DNA of 64,000 nucleotides from Microbacterium galbinum (lineage in GTDB: Bacteria > Actinomycetota > Actinomycetes > Actinomycetales > Microbacteriaceae). Below the pieces are notes generated by a model. The model was not told the origin of the DNA, ran no database searches, and saw nothing but the letters and a program-made list of their open reading frames with translations. Location: the NCBI RefSeq assembly GCF_023091225.1, contig NZ_JAHWXM010000001.1, positions 558,001 through 622,000 of the forward strand, written 5' to 3'. Every line of letters begins with the position of its first letter. Within the stretch, counting starts at the first letter, position 1. Shown one piece after another: positions 39,070 to 48,060 of this stretch. The position numbers and the translations under genes are program-made.

Positions 39070-41051
39070 TTGATCACCTCTACGGAGACGAGATCCTGAC
39101 GCGATGCCAGGAGTTTGATCTGCTCGGTGGATCCCTGCGCGGGGACCGAGAAGAAGAGCTGGAACTCATAGGTCGTCACGACGCCCTTCGCGGACTCCGA
39201 GACGCCGGTGAGAGCATTGGCCTTCGCGTTGTCCCCGAAGCGGATGACGGCGTCGGCGGACGTCGGCTTCACGGTCTCGGCGTCGGTCAGCGTGATGCCG
39301 ACGATCGCTCCGCTGTCGAGGGTCGTCATCGAGACGGCGGGGGTGTCGGTCGGCGCCATGTCGAAACTGACCTCGGACGTCTCGGCCGCACCGTTGTCGA
39401 TGAGGTTCTGGACCACCGTCTGCCGACTGTCGCGGATCGAGGTCGCGAGCTTCTGCGAGAGATCGTCGAAGAGCCCGTTGGAGGCGCTCTTCTCCCCCGT
39501 GTCGACGACGTCCGCGAACGCGGCGGCGAGTTCGCCGGGAGCGATGCTGAGGAAGGCGGAGTCATCCGGGACCAGCGCGGTGCCGAGCCAGGCGGCGGCG
39601 ACGTCCGGGAACACCGCGTCCGCCGACATCTCCGCGATGTTCGTCACCTTGTAGTTCGACCACGGATCCTGCTGCGTCATGGTGAGCAGCACGGGCGGGA
39701 CGGTCTCGTCGTCCGCGCTCTTGGAGAGCAGGAGCGTCGTACGGGGCCAACGATCGGTCGCCTCGGGGAGCACGACCTCCACGTCGTCGGTGGGGATCGC
39801 GGCGGGAACGGGAGAATCGGCGATCGCGGTGCGCAGGGCGTAATCCGTCGTGCGAGCCGTCAGCGCCGGTCCGTCGAGCCGCGTCTTGGCGAGATCGAGA
39901 TCGCGGTTCGTGTCGGCTTCGACGAGTGTGGTGGAGATCTCGCCGAGGATGCGTTCGGCCTGACCCTCGGTGACGGCCGGCGGCTTCTGGTTCTCGGGGG
40001 CGATCACCGTCGGAGTGGGCGACGGTGTCGCCTCGGGAGCGCCCAGTTGCGGCCACGAATCGGACGAGCAACCAGCCGCGAGCACCGCGGTGAGCCCGAG
40101 GATCGGTACGACGAGGAGACGGCGACGCCGGCGAGCGGGATCTGCGGCCTTCATCGTCGACTTCCCCTCGGTCTTCTCGTCCGTCTTCCCGCCGGTCTTC
40201 TCGTCTGCGGGCGCAGCGGGCTCGTCGACGATCTCGGCGTCCTGGACGTCGTCGTCGGTGGCCTGCGGCTTCGCCGGGGTCGCTCCGCTCTCTATCGCTG
40301 CGCGTTCGCCCGCGGGCAGGGAGGCGAGGTCGATGGGCTCGGTCACCGGGAGCGGACCCGGGCCCTTGCGACGCGGACCGCGACCGCGACGCTGATGACG
40401 GATGCCGAGCACGTAGAGGATCAGTCCCACCAGCAACAGCACACCCCCGCCTGCCATGAGCGGACCTGCGGCCGGGGTGGACGTGTCGAGCGGCCAGGAC
40501 GCCACGATGTCGTCGGGCGCGTTCTCGGTCCCGTCGTAGGCGACGAGCACGCTGACTCCCTCGGGGAGACGGAGATTGTCGAGCGACAGCGAGTCGGTGT
40601 CGCTGAAGGAGTTCAGCCACAGGTCGGATCCGACGGGGTTGCGTCCGCTGTCTGCAGCGGGGTCGTCCTCGGCGGTCGGCTCCTCCGTCGCGGCGTCTCC
40701 CGAGTCGACTGCGTCATCCTCGGCCGCAGGCGCGGCGATGTGTTCGACCTGGAAGGATCCGTCGTCGTCGACGGTCACCTGGTTGTAGTCGGAGTCGGCG
40801 AGCCACGCCTCCATGTCGGCCGTGCGTCCGTAAGCGGAGAAGATGTCGCCGTCGCCGCTGATCAGCAGCGTCTGCGCGCCGGGGTGGGCACGCAGCACAT
40901 CCCCGTCGAGCAGGATGAACGGCGCAGGCTCTTCGATCTGCACCTTCTCCTGCACCGAATCCGGCCCCATGAAGATGGTGCGCTGAGCGATGCCGGCACC
41001 GATCAGGGCCGCGGCCAGGACGAAGGCCACGACGGCCCATACGAAACGCAC
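39066..41051 (-). CDS. Large envelope protein with internal lipobox (unknown function)
   Basis: A 661-residue protein in two parts. Part one: an N-terminal hydrophobic helix (VWAVVAFVLAAALIGAGIA), an extracytoplasmic domain with long acidic linkers, a second helix near residue 220 (GPLMAGGGVLLLVGLILYVL) and a basic cytoplasmic tail. Part two starts near residue 300 with a complete lipoprotein-like signal (RRRRRLLVVPILGLTAVLAA then GCSSDS) and a globular domain with no known motif. A GTG at 41051 with AGGAG seven bases upstream is preferred over GTG 41066, which overlaps that site. The reading frame is continuous. The thioredoxin gene overlaps its end. Confidence 0.75.
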   Translation of the reverse strand: MRFVWAVVAFVLAAALIGAGIAQRTIFMGPDSVQEKVQIEEPAPFILLDGDVLRAHPGAQTLLISGDGDIFSAYGRTADMEAWLADSDYNQVTVDDDGSFQVEHIAAPAAEDDAVDSGDAATEEPTAEDDPAADSGRNPVGSDLWLNSFSDTDSLSLDNLRLPEGVSVLVAYDGTENAPDDIVASWPLDTSTPAAGPLMAGGGVLLLVGLILYVLGIRHQRRGRGPRRKGPGPLPVTEPIDLASLPAGERAAIESGATPAKPQATDDDVQDAEIVDEPAAPADEKTGGKTDEKTEGKSTMKAADPARRRRRLLVVPILGLTAVLAAGCSSDSWPQLGAPEATPSPTPTVIAPENQKPPAVTEGQAERILGEISTTLVEADTNRDLDLAKTRLDGPALTARTTDYALRTAIADSPVPAAIPTDDVEVVLPEATDRWPRTTLLLSKSADDETVPPVLLTMTQQDPWSNYKVTNIAEMSADAVFPDVAAAWLGTALVPDDSAFLSIAPGELAAAFADVVDTGEKSASNGLFDDLSQKLATSIRDSRQTVVQNLIDNGAAETSEVSFDMAPTDTPAVSMTTLDSGAIVGITLTDAETVKPTSADAVIRFGDNAKANALTGVSESAKGVVTTYEFQLFFSVPAQGSTEQIKLLASRQDLVSVEVIK

Positions 41052-41066
41052 GAATAGTCTCCTCAC

Positions 41067-41230
41067 GCATCCCGCACGATCGGCCGGGACGCAACACTCG
41101 ACATTTCAGACTAGCGAAACCACCTGTGTGTTGCCCACAAGGGTGATTCCCCCGGTGTGGAACGGCACGTCGCGCGGGCTGCGCGTGGCACGATCGGTAG
41201 CCTGGCAGCACCCCGACACGAGGAGTCGAG
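41067..41230. other. Divergent promoter region of the envelope gene and the AI-2E permease gene
   Basis: This 164-bp region contains TAGTCT on the minus strand (41108-41113), about 57 bases before the envelope gene start. TAGCCT on the plus strand (41198-41203) lies about 27 bases before the permease ATG, which has GAGGAG as its ribosome binding site. No gene is seen. Confidence 0.4.
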
Positions 41231-42286
41231 ATGAAGATCCACAACCCCTTCCGCACCGCCCTGGTGGCGACGCTCGGAGTGGGCCTCGGCATCCTCCTGA
41301 TCGGAAGCCTGCAGAACCTCTCCACCGTCCTGCTGTACGTCGGCACCGCGCTGTTCCTCAGCCTCGGACTCGACCCGGTGGTCGCATTCCTCGAACGCCG
41401 CAAGCTCCCCCGCTGGCTCGCGGTGCTCGTCACCATCCTCGGAGTGCTGGGCGTCTTCGCGGGCATCGTCCTGATGGTGCTCCCCATCCTGGTCGATCAG
41501 ATCAGCCAGCTCGTCCGGCGCATCACGCTGTTCCTGCAGAGCACCTACATCGGCGACGTGAAGGACTGGATCAGCGATGTCTTCCCGGGCCTGCAGCCCT
41601 CATTCATCGACGACACGTTCACGCGTGCGACCGACTGGCTGCTCGAGAACTGGGGAACGATAACCGAGAGCGTGATCGTGGTCGGCACCTCGATCATCAC
41701 CGGCCTGTTCGGCGCTTTCATCGTGCTGATCCTCACGGTGTACCTCACGGCATCCACTCCCTCACTCAAGCGCGCCGTCTACCAGCTCGCGCCGGCCTCG
41801 AAGCGGGAGCGCTTCATCGACCTGGCCGACCAGATCACCGACTCGGTCGGGTACTACGTGATGGGCCAGGTCTCGCTCGGCGTGATCAACGGCGTGCTGA
41901 GCGCGATCTTCCTCTCAATCATCCAGGCGCCCTTCCCTGCCGTGCTCGCGGTCATCGCGTTCTTCTTCTCGCTCATCCCGCTCGTGGGCACGCTCACCGG
42001 CTCGACACTCATCGTGCTCATCTGCCTGATCCCGGGTCTCGGATCCCCCGCGACCGCGATCGCCGCCGGCATCTACTACCTGATCTACATGCAGATCGAG
42101 GCGTACGTGATCTCTCCGCGCATCATGAGCCGCGCCGTGTCGGTACCGGGTGCGGTCGTCGTGGTCGCCGCCCTCGCCGGCGGCAGCCTGCTCGGACTCC
42201 TCGGAGCGCTTATCGCGATCCCCGTCGCCGCGAGCATCCTGATCATCTACCGCCAGGTGCTCATCCCCCGCATGAACGAGCTCTGA
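41231..42286 (+). CDS. AI-2E family transporter (PerM-like permease)
   Basis: A 351-residue integral membrane protein with about eight hydrophobic segments. N-terminal pair at about 10-50 (LVATLGVGLGILLIGSLQNL), a soluble loop at 95-145, then the conserved C-terminal membrane block with GYYVMGQVSLGVINGVLSAI, PLVGTLTGSTLIVLI and QIEAYVISPRIMSRAVSVPG (about 285-310), typical of the UPF0118/PerM family. Members have been proposed to export AI-2 or to act as Na+/H+ antiporters; the substrate here is open. The start has GAGGAG seven bases upstream. Confidence 0.92.
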   Translation: MKIHNPFRTALVATLGVGLGILLIGSLQNLSTVLLYVGTALFLSLGLDPVVAFLERRKLPRWLAVLVTILGVLGVFAGIVLMVLPILVDQISQLVRRITLFLQSTYIGDVKDWISDVFPGLQPSFIDDTFTRATDWLLENWGTITESVIVVGTSIITGLFGAFIVLILTVYLTASTPSLKRAVYQLAPASKRERFIDLADQITDSVGYYVMGQVSLGVINGVLSAIFLSIIQAPFPAVLAVIAFFFSLIPLVGTLTGSTLIVLICLIPGLGSPATAIAAGIYYLIYMQIEAYVISPRIMSRAVSVPGAVVVVAALAGGSLLGLLGALIAIPVAASILIIYRQVLIPRMNEL

Positions 42287-42292
42287 CGCCGC

Positions 42293-43015
42293 TCAGCGCG
42301 ATGCCGGCCACTCTGTCGGCAGCGGGAGGGCCGCCGGGTGGACGGCGGCCACGATCTCGGTGAGCACACGGCGCGTCTGTGACTCCCCCACCCAGAGGTG
42401 CTTGCCGCCGTCGACGGCGATCAGCGTCGCATGCGGGATCGAGGCGAAGCGCTCACGCGCCTCCTCGGGCCGGAGGTAGTCGTCGAACTCGGGGACGAGG
42501 ATCACGACCGGCCGATCGAACTGCGCCCACGCGGCGACCTCGGCGTCCGTGGCGCGATGCAGGGGCGGAGAGAGCAGGATGACGCCCGCGATCTCGTGAT
42601 CCCGCCCGTATTTGAGGGCCAGCTCCGTGCCGAACGACCATCCGAGCAGCCAGGGGCGCGGCAGCTCGCGTTCGTGGACGAACTCCATCGCGGCGGCCAC
42701 ATCGAACTGCTCCGACGCTCCCCCGTCGAACGCCCCTTCGCTCGTGCCGCGGGGCGACGTCGTCCCCCGCGTGTTGAACCGCAGGACGGCGAGGTTCGCG
42801 AGGGCAGGGAGGCGCGCCGCGGCCTTGCGCAGGATGTGCGAGTCCATGAACCCTCCCGCGGTGGGGAGCGGGTGAAGAGTCACGAGGGTCGCGACGGGGT
42901 CGGCCCCTTCGGGGAGCGCGAGTTCACCGACGAGCGTGAGGCCGTCGGCCGTACGCAGCTCGATGTCCTCCCGCTGCGCGGGCAGTTCGAGCGGTCCGCG
43001 GATCTCGATGGTCAC
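42293..43015 (-). CDS. Alpha/beta hydrolase
   Basis: A 240-residue hydrolase. The nucleophile elbow is GWSFGTE (about residue 125), the acid is likely Asp in PEFDDYLRPEE (about 183) and the His is in DGGKHLWVGE (about 211). The oxyanion strand VTLHPLPTAGGFMDS resembles the dienelactone hydrolase/YqhA-like small hydrolases. The substrate is unknown. The GTG start overlaps the stop of the small zinc-ribbon gene by four bases. Convergent with the permease gene, with seven bases between stops. Confidence 0.85.
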   Translation of the reverse strand: MTIEIRGPLELPAQREDIELRTADGLTLVGELALPEGADPVATLVTLHPLPTAGGFMDSHILRKAAARLPALANLAVLRFNTRGTTSPRGTSEGAFDGGASEQFDVAAAMEFVHERELPRPWLLGWSFGTELALKYGRDHEIAGVILLSPPLHRATDAEVAAWAQFDRPVVILVPEFDDYLRPEEARERFASIPHATLIAVDGGKHLWVGESQTRRVLTEIVAAVHPAALPLPTEWPASR

Positions 43016-43299
43016 GATTGCCTCCAACAGTGTGTGTGCCAGTGCCTGCGTGCGGCGAGGTCGGCGGCATCGCCGAGGACTCCATCGGCGCGCCAGGCGA
43101 CGAGATGAGCGGTGCCCGGTTCGATCGTGCGAGAGCACCCGGGGCACACGTAGGACTTCTGGGCCTGGATCGCCGAGACGGGCTGCACGGTCCACTCCGC
43201 ACCGCGACGGGTCTCGGTACGCTTCCACCCCGCGAGGAGGCGTTCGAAGGACTCGTCGGCCTCAGCTCGCGAAGGAGGCCGCCTGCGGGAGCGGGGCAT
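43012..43299 (-). CDS. Small putative zinc-ribbon protein (95 aa)
   Basis: A 95-residue basic protein. CPGC at about residues 52-55 and HWHTHCW near the C-terminus give four or more potential Zn ligands (two Cys, then His/Cys). The family is usually annotated only as hypothetical or ATP/GTP-binding in Actinobacteria, and no nucleotide motif is visible here. The N-terminus is Arg-rich (MPRSRRRPPSRAEADESF). Cotranslated with the hydrolase gene. Confidence 0.7.
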   Translation of the reverse strand: MPRSRRRPPSRAEADESFERLLAGWKRTETRRGAEWTVQPVSAIQAQKSYVCPGCSRTIEPGTAHLVAWRADGVLGDAADLAARRHWHTHCWRQS

Positions 43300-43308
43300 C
43301 GTGCCTGC

Positions 43309-43977
43309 TCACCACCAGTGGTTGTTGATCCAGAAGTTGTACGAGCCCGCCCAGCCGCCATACTTCCCGGCGTAACCGTTTGCCCAGCGCAGGTTGTCGA
43401 CCGGGTCGTAGCCGTTGCCCGGCACCTTGCTGCAGGGCAGAGCCTGCACGAGGCCGCAGGCACCCGAACTGCTGTTCGTGGCGTTCGGGTTCCACCCGCT
43501 CTCGCGCGACACGATGTAGTCGACGTAGCCCCAGTCGGCTTCGGCGATTCCCGCCGCAGCCATCCAGTCCGCCGGCGCTCCGCCACCGGTGTAGAAGAGC
43601 GGGGCCGCGGGGGCCGTCCCTCCCGAATTCGAGTTAGAGGCCGTCGTCGGCGTGGGCGTGGGGGTCGGCTTCGGCGTCACGTAGACCTCGAAGGACCCGC
43701 GCTCGACCGGAGCGATCTCGGCACCTTCGACGGTCACCGTCAGGTTCTGGGTGTCTTCGAGTGCGACGGAATACGCGCTGTCCGGCGTCTCCTGCTCGGG
43801 CGGATCCGCGAGAGCGACGGCGGTCGGTGCGACCATCGCGGCCGCGAAACCGACGACCGCGAGCGATGCGAATGCCGCGACCACACCGCGGCGACGCGAC
43901 CATCGACGAGTACCACGATGCGCGGAATTCGCCGTCGCCACAGGTACCGGCGAGGCGTCACGTCGTGCAGGTGTCAT
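43309..43977 (-). CDS. Secreted transglycosylase-like protein (SLT/aggregation-promoting type)
   Basis: About 222 residues. A basic segment and hydrophobic helix (RRGVVAAFASLAVVGFAAAM) ending near PTAVALADPP make a signal peptide. A mature beta domain is followed by a Pro/Thr/Ser linker (TPKPTPTPTPTTAS). The C-terminal domain (YIVSRESGWNPNATN to the end) resembles lysozyme-like transglycosylases, with the Glu in SRESGWNP as the expected catalytic acid and two Cys (ACGLVQALPCS) likely paired. Peptidoglycan turnover outside the membrane is inferred. The start is uncertain: ATG 43977 or GTG 43995; neither has a clear ribosome binding site. Confidence 0.82.
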   Translation of the reverse strand: MTPARRDASPVPVATANSAHRGTRRWSRRRGVVAAFASLAVVGFAAAMVAPTAVALADPPEQETPDSAYSVALEDTQNLTVTVEGAEIAPVERGSFEVYVTPKPTPTPTPTTASNSNSGGTAPAAPLFYTGGGAPADWMAAAGIAEADWGYVDYIVSRESGWNPNATNSSSGACGLVQALPCSKVPGNGYDPVDNLRWANGYAGKYGGWAGSYNFWINNHWW

Positions 43978-44042
43978 GTCGTTTCGGGAGTTCACGATGG
44001 TCGACAGTCTACGCAAGACTGCCTGGGACGGCCATGAGAAGG

Positions 44043-44615
44043 TCAGCGGACGGCGAGGATCACGTCGATCGCCGCGTCGAGCAGGGCGTCCACCTGCTCC
44101 TCGCGATAACCGCCGCGCTGCATCCGGAAGGCCGCCGAACGCAGCTGTTCCGCGCTCAACGCGTCGCCGTCGCGAAGGTAGCGCACGATGCGCGTCGCCA
44201 CGTGGTCGACCTCGTCGACGCGGTATCCGAAGGTGAGTGCACCCGTGCGGGCGAAGCGGTGACGGCGCGGACGCGCGAGATGGTCGAGGATCACCTGAGC
44301 CTCGTCGCGCGCCTGCTCGACCCAGACGCCCGCGCCCTCGGAACGCACGGCACGATCGCGCTCGCGCGCGGCGAAAGCGTCCTCGACACGGCTCAGTGCG
44401 GCGTCGACGTCACCGACCACGTAGCCGCCCTTCACGAGCGGGAACGAGGCTGTGCGGACATCCGCCGCACCGAGATCTCCCCCGTGCTCGAAGGCGGCGC
44501 GCGCCGAGGCGAGGAAGGTGTCGACGGCCACAGGGTGATATCCCTTGGTGCGCCCCGTGGCGACGGCGAAGGCCGCACGGGAGGACTGCTGCTCTTCGGT
44601 CTTCTGGTCGTTCAT
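44043..44615 (-). CDS. DivIVA-domain protein with tandem repeats
   Basis: A 190-residue soluble protein with two to three DivIVA-like segments: GYHPVAVDTFLASARAAFE with DVRTASFPLVKGGYVVGDVD, and FGYRVDEVDHVATRIVRYL with LRSAAFRMQRGGYREEQVDA. It lacks the long coiled coil of Wag31/DivIVA, so it is a small relative rather than the polar growth scaffold. Its ATG overlaps the cdsA stop, so it is the last gene of frr-cdsA. Role unknown; cell envelope or division linkage is inferred from the domain. Confidence 0.82.
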   Translation of the reverse strand: MNDQKTEEQQSSRAAFAVATGRTKGYHPVAVDTFLASARAAFEHGGDLGAADVRTASFPLVKGGYVVGDVDAALSRVEDAFAARERDRAVRSEGAGVWVEQARDEAQVILDHLARPRRHRFARTGALTFGYRVDEVDHVATRIVRYLRDGDALSAEQLRSAAFRMQRGGYREEQVDALLDAAIDVILAVR

Positions 44616-45751
44616 GACAGCACCACCCAGGGAGAGAGGAGGAAGTAGAGGCAGAGGGCGGGGACCGTCGACGGCAGGATGCTGTCGAGCCGATCGAGCA
44701 GCCCGCCGTGGCCCGGAAGCCAGGAGCTCATGTCCTTGATCCCGAGATCGCGCTTGAGCATCGACTCACCCAGATCGCCCAGTGTCGCCGACAGCAGGAT
44801 GGCGGCACCGAAGAGGAGCCCGCCCCACCACGGCAGTTCGAGAAGGTAGATCGCGAGCAGCACACCCGCGGTCAGCGAGGCGACGACCGCACCGGCGAAA
44901 CCCTCCCAGGTCTTCTTGGGGCTGATCCGCGGAGCCATCGGATGCCGCCCGAAGGCGAGGCCGGCGGCGTACGCGCCGGTGTCGGCCGCGACCGCGATGG
45001 CGATGAAGCCGAGCACCCACCACTGTCCGCCCTCCTGCCCGAGCAGGATCAGTGCGATGGCTGCGAGGAAGGGAACGTAGACCTGCACGAAGCCGCCGAT
45101 GACGGCATCCGCGAGTACATCACCGTAGGTGCGCCCGTCCTGAGCGAACATCTGCGCGATGAGCCTCCAGACGATGACGAATGCCACGGCGAGGAACAGC
45201 ACGATCCAGCACAGCCAGATATCCGCGAAATAGCCGGAGAGCACGAGCGCGCCGGCAGCTACCAGCTGCGGGACGACATCGATCCGGCGGCCGGATGCCC
45301 GGAGAGCCCGCGCGAGTTCGTAGACCCCGAGCAGCGCAGCCGCCAGGGCGAACGGAACGAAGAGCACCTTGATGAACAGGAGGGAACCGAGAAGAGCCGC
45401 ACCGAACGCGAGGCCGATGAGGATCGCGAGCACGAGGTCACGACCCGTGCGCTGCTTGATCCGCTCGTTCGCCTGGTCGATCTGGTCTCGGGCATGCGAG
45501 ACGTGACTTCCGAACTCGTCGCGCTTCGCCCGCCACTGTTCACGGATGGCGTTGTGGTCCGCCGTGTCGATCATGTCGGGGATCACCACGGCCGGCTCGT
45601 CCGGGAGCGGAGGGCGGGGCGGGATGAGCGAGGCGTCGAAGGCGGGGAACGCCTCGTCCGCCAACGGGATGCCCGAGTCCGGCGTCGTCGCATCCCGCGC
45701 CTCGCGGCGGGTCAACGGCGCACCGTCCTCGGAATCTCGCGTGTCAGACAT
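44612..45751 (-). CDS. cdsA: Phosphatidate cytidylyltransferase
   Basis: A 379-residue membrane enzyme that makes CDP-diacylglycerol from phosphatidate and CTP, the precursor of phosphatidylinositol, phosphatidylglycerol and cardiolipin. The N-terminal 100 residues are soluble and acidic, longer than in E. coli. About eight hydrophobic segments follow. RISPKKTWEGFAGAVV and the C-terminal signature LGDLGESMLKRDLGIKDMSS with GHGGLLDRLDSIL identify the family. It begins six bases after frr on the same strand. Confidence 0.95.
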   Translation of the reverse strand: MSDTRDSEDGAPLTRREARDATTPDSGIPLADEAFPAFDASLIPPRPPLPDEPAVVIPDMIDTADHNAIREQWRAKRDEFGSHVSHARDQIDQANERIKQRTGRDLVLAILIGLAFGAALLGSLLFIKVLFVPFALAAALLGVYELARALRASGRRIDVVPQLVAAGALVLSGYFADIWLCWIVLFLAVAFVIVWRLIAQMFAQDGRTYGDVLADAVIGGFVQVYVPFLAAIALILLGQEGGQWWVLGFIAIAVAADTGAYAAGLAFGRHPMAPRISPKKTWEGFAGAVVASLTAGVLLAIYLLELPWWGGLLFGAAILLSATLGDLGESMLKRDLGIKDMSSWLPGHGGLLDRLDSILPSTVPALCLYFLLSPWVVLS

Positions 45752-45757
45752 CCGTCC

Positions 45758-46312
45758 TCACACCTCGAGGAGTTCTGCCTCTTTGCGCTTGAGCGCGTCG
45801 TCGATGAGGTCGACGTGCTGGCGGGTGAGAGCATCGAGCTCCTTCTCGCCACGCGCGATCTCGTCTTCACCGACCTCGCTCTTGAGCGCATCGAGGTCGT
45901 CCTTCGCCTTGCGGCGGATGCCGCGGACGTGGACCTTCGCGTCCTCGCCCTTCGACTTGACGAGCTTGACGTACTCCTTGCGACGGTCGGCCGTCAGCTC
46001 CGGCATCGTCACCCGCACGAGATTGCCGTCGTTCGTCGGGTTCGCCCCGAGGTTCGGCATGTCGCGGATGGCCTGCTCGATCGCCTTGAGCGCCGACTTG
46101 TCGTACGGCGTGATGACGAGGGTGCGCGCCTCCTGGTTGACCATCGAGGCCAGCTGACCGATCGGGGTCGGCGTTCCGTAGTAGTCGACGAGGACCTTCT
46201 GGAAGAGCTGGGGGTTCGCGCGACCGGTGCGCACCGTGGAGAAGTCCTCCTTGGCAGCTTCGACCGCCCGGTCCATGCGGGTGGTGGTTTCAGCGAGGAC
46301 GTCCGCGATCAC
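45758..46312 (-). CDS. frr: Ribosome recycling factor
   Basis: A 184-residue factor that with EF-G splits post-termination ribosomes. Typical segments: [20 protein letters not shown] (about 11-30), [33 protein letters not shown] and the [20 protein letters not shown] helix. The GTG start at 46312 has GGAG six bases upstream and gives the usual family length of 185; an upstream ATG at 46342 does not. First gene of frr-cdsA-divIVA-like. Confidence 0.97.
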   Translation of the reverse strand: MIADVLAETTTRMDRAVEAAKEDFSTVRTGRANPQLFQKVLVDYYGTPTPIGQLASMVNQEARTLVITPYDKSALKAIEQAIRDMPNLGANPTNDGNLVRVTMPELTADRRKEYVKLVKSKGEDAKVHVRGIRRKAKDDLDALKSEVGEDEIARGEKELDALTRQHVDLIDDALKRKEAELLEV

Positions 46313-46342
46313 GGTGACTCCTATCGTCGGGGTGTTCTGCAA

Positions 46343-46348
46343 ATTCTA
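46343..46348 (-). promoter_or_regulatory. -10 box (TAGAAT) for frr-cdsA
   Basis: TAGAAT is about 30 bases before the frr GTG. It gives a short leader containing the GGAG site, so frr can be transcribed apart from pyrH. Confidence 0.5.
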
Positions 46349-46380
46349 TCGGGCGAAGCCTTCTCCGCCGCGTCACACAC

Positions 46381-47097
46381 TCAGGTGGTGACCAGGGTGC
46401 CGATCGGCTCACCGAGAAGGGCGCGCGTCACGTTGCCCGCCGGCTCCATGCCGAAGACGCGCATGTTCATGTTGTTGTCCATGCACAGGCTGAAGGCGGT
46501 CGAATCGACGACCTTCAGTCCGCGCTGCAGCGCGTCGCTGTACGTGACCCGCTCGATGCGCTCGGCATCCGCGTGCTTGTTGGGGTCGGCCGTGTAGATG
46601 GCGTCGACGCCGTTCTTCGCGACGAGGACCTCCTCCGCGCCGATCTCGAGCGCGCGCTGAGCGGCGACCGTATCGGTGGAGAAGTACGGGAGGCCGGCAC
46701 CGGCACCGAAGATGACGACGCGGCCCTTCTCGAGGTGACGCTCCGCCCGGCGCGGGATGTAGGGCTCGGCGACCTGGGTCATGGAGATCGCGGACTGCAC
46801 ACGCGTGGCCGCCCCGGCCTGTTCGAGGAAGTCCTGCAGCGCGAGCGCGTTCATCACGGTTCCGAGCATGCCCATGTAGTCGGCGCGCCCCCGGTCCATG
46901 CCACGCTGGCTCAGCTCGGCGCCGCGGAAGAAATTGCCCCCGCCCACGACGATGGCGACCTCGACGCGGTCGACGGCTGCGGCGATGTCGCGCGCGATCT
47001 GGCCGACGACATCCGGGTTGACACCCAGCTGACCGGCGCCGAATGCCTCTCCGGAGAGCTTGAGAAGGACGCGGCGGCGTCCGGTGCGTTCGGTCAT
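46381..47097 (-). CDS. pyrH: UMP kinase
   Basis: A 238-residue hexameric amino-acid-kinase-fold enzyme that phosphorylates UMP to UDP. N-terminus [15 protein letters not shown] at about 7-21, [16 protein letters not shown] at about 47-62, [18 protein letters not shown] and [13 protein letters not shown] with the nucleotide-binding loop. Activated by GTP and inhibited by UTP in most bacteria. ATG 47097 (MTERTGRRR) is chosen; ATG 47124 would add nine unconserved residues. Confidence 0.97.
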   Translation of the reverse strand: MTERTGRRRVLLKLSGEAFGAGQLGVNPDVVGQIARDIAAAVDRVEVAIVVGGGNFFRGAELSQRGMDRGRADYMGMLGTVMNALALQDFLEQAGAATRVQSAISMTQVAEPYIPRRAERHLEKGRVVIFGAGAGLPYFSTDTVAAQRALEIGAEEVLVAKNGVDAIYTADPNKHADAERIERVTYSDALQRGLKVVDSTAFSLCMDNNMNMRVFGMEPAGNVTRALLGEPIGTLVTT

Positions 47098-47146
47098 GGG
47101 TGTTGTCCTCTCGTCCCGATTCAAGATAGTGCCTTCTGGGCATGAA

Positions 47147-47181
47147 GAAGGGGTTCGGATCTCACCGATCCGAACCCCTTC
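47147..47181 (-). terminator. Intrinsic terminator after tsf
   Basis: Fifteen paired bases (47147-47161 with 47167-47181) surround a five-base loop. The minus-strand 3' side continues TTCAT. It separates rpsB-tsf from pyrH. Confidence 0.75.
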
Positions 47182-47188
47182 GACTCTG

Positions 47189-48016
47189 CTACGCGCCGAC
47201 CTTGAAGCGCGCGAAGTCCGTCACGGTGATACCGGCGTCCTTCGCCACCTGGGCGACAGAGAGCTTGTTGTCCTTGGCGTAGTCCTGCTCCAGCAGGGCG
47301 ACCTGCTTGATGAACGCGGAGACGCGGCCTTCGACGATCTTGGGGAGAGCCGCTTCGGGCTTTCCCTCGTTGCGCGAGATCTCGGTGACGATCTCCCGCT
47401 CCTTCTCAACGGCGTCAGCCGGAACGTCCTCGCGGGAGAGGTACGACGGGTTGGCGAACGAGATGTGCTGCGCGATGCTGCGAGCGGTGTCCGCGTCGTC
47501 GCCCGAGTAGGCGACGACGACACCGATCTGCGGCGGCAGGTCCTTGCTGGTGCGGTGCAGGTAGACCTCGACGTTGTCGCCGGCGATCGTACGCACACGA
47601 CGCAGTTCGACCTTCTCGCCGATGATCGCAGCCTCTTCCGAGATCAGCTGCTCGACGGACTGACCCGCCGCGTCGGCGGCCAGGGCCGCCTCGACCGAGT
47701 CGGCCTTGACGGCTGCAGCGGCGTCGGCGACCTTGTCGGCCAGCGCGATGAAGCGGTCGTTCTTGGCGACGAAGTCGGTCTCGCACGCGAGCTCGATCAG
47801 CGTCACGGCACCGGCCTGCTCGCGAGCGACGACGAGTCCCTCGCTGGTCGAACGGTCAGCGCGCTTCGCGTTGCCCTTCGCACCCTTGAGACGCAGGATC
47901 TCGGTGGCCTTCTCGACGTCTCCGTCGGCCTCCTCGAGCGCCTTCTTGGTGTCGACCATTCCCGTACCGAGCTGCTCACGCAGCGCCTTGAGGTCAGCGA
48001 TGGTGAAGTTGGCCAT
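47189..48016 (-). CDS. tsf: Elongation factor Ts
   Basis: A 275-residue guanine-nucleotide exchange factor for EF-Tu. N-terminal UBA-like helix: [21 protein letters not shown], then [20 protein letters not shown]. Core: [20 protein letters not shown] and [10 protein letters not shown], which carries the exchange motif Asp-Phe. It follows rpsB by 44 bases and ends at a strong terminator. Confidence 0.98.
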   Translation of the reverse strand: MANFTIADLKALREQLGTGMVDTKKALEEADGDVEKATEILRLKGAKGNAKRADRSTSEGLVVAREQAGAVTLIELACETDFVAKNDRFIALADKVADAAAAVKADSVEAALAADAAGQSVEQLISEEAAIIGEKVELRRVRTIAGDNVEVYLHRTSKDLPPQIGVVVAYSGDDADTARSIAQHISFANPSYLSREDVPADAVEKEREIVTEISRNEGKPEAALPKIVEGRVSAFIKQVALLEQDYAKDNKLSVAQVAKDAGITVTDFARFKVGA

Positions 48017-48060
48017 GTGTGGTGGCTCCTTGCTTCGTGATGTGTGTGGTGGTCGCGGGA

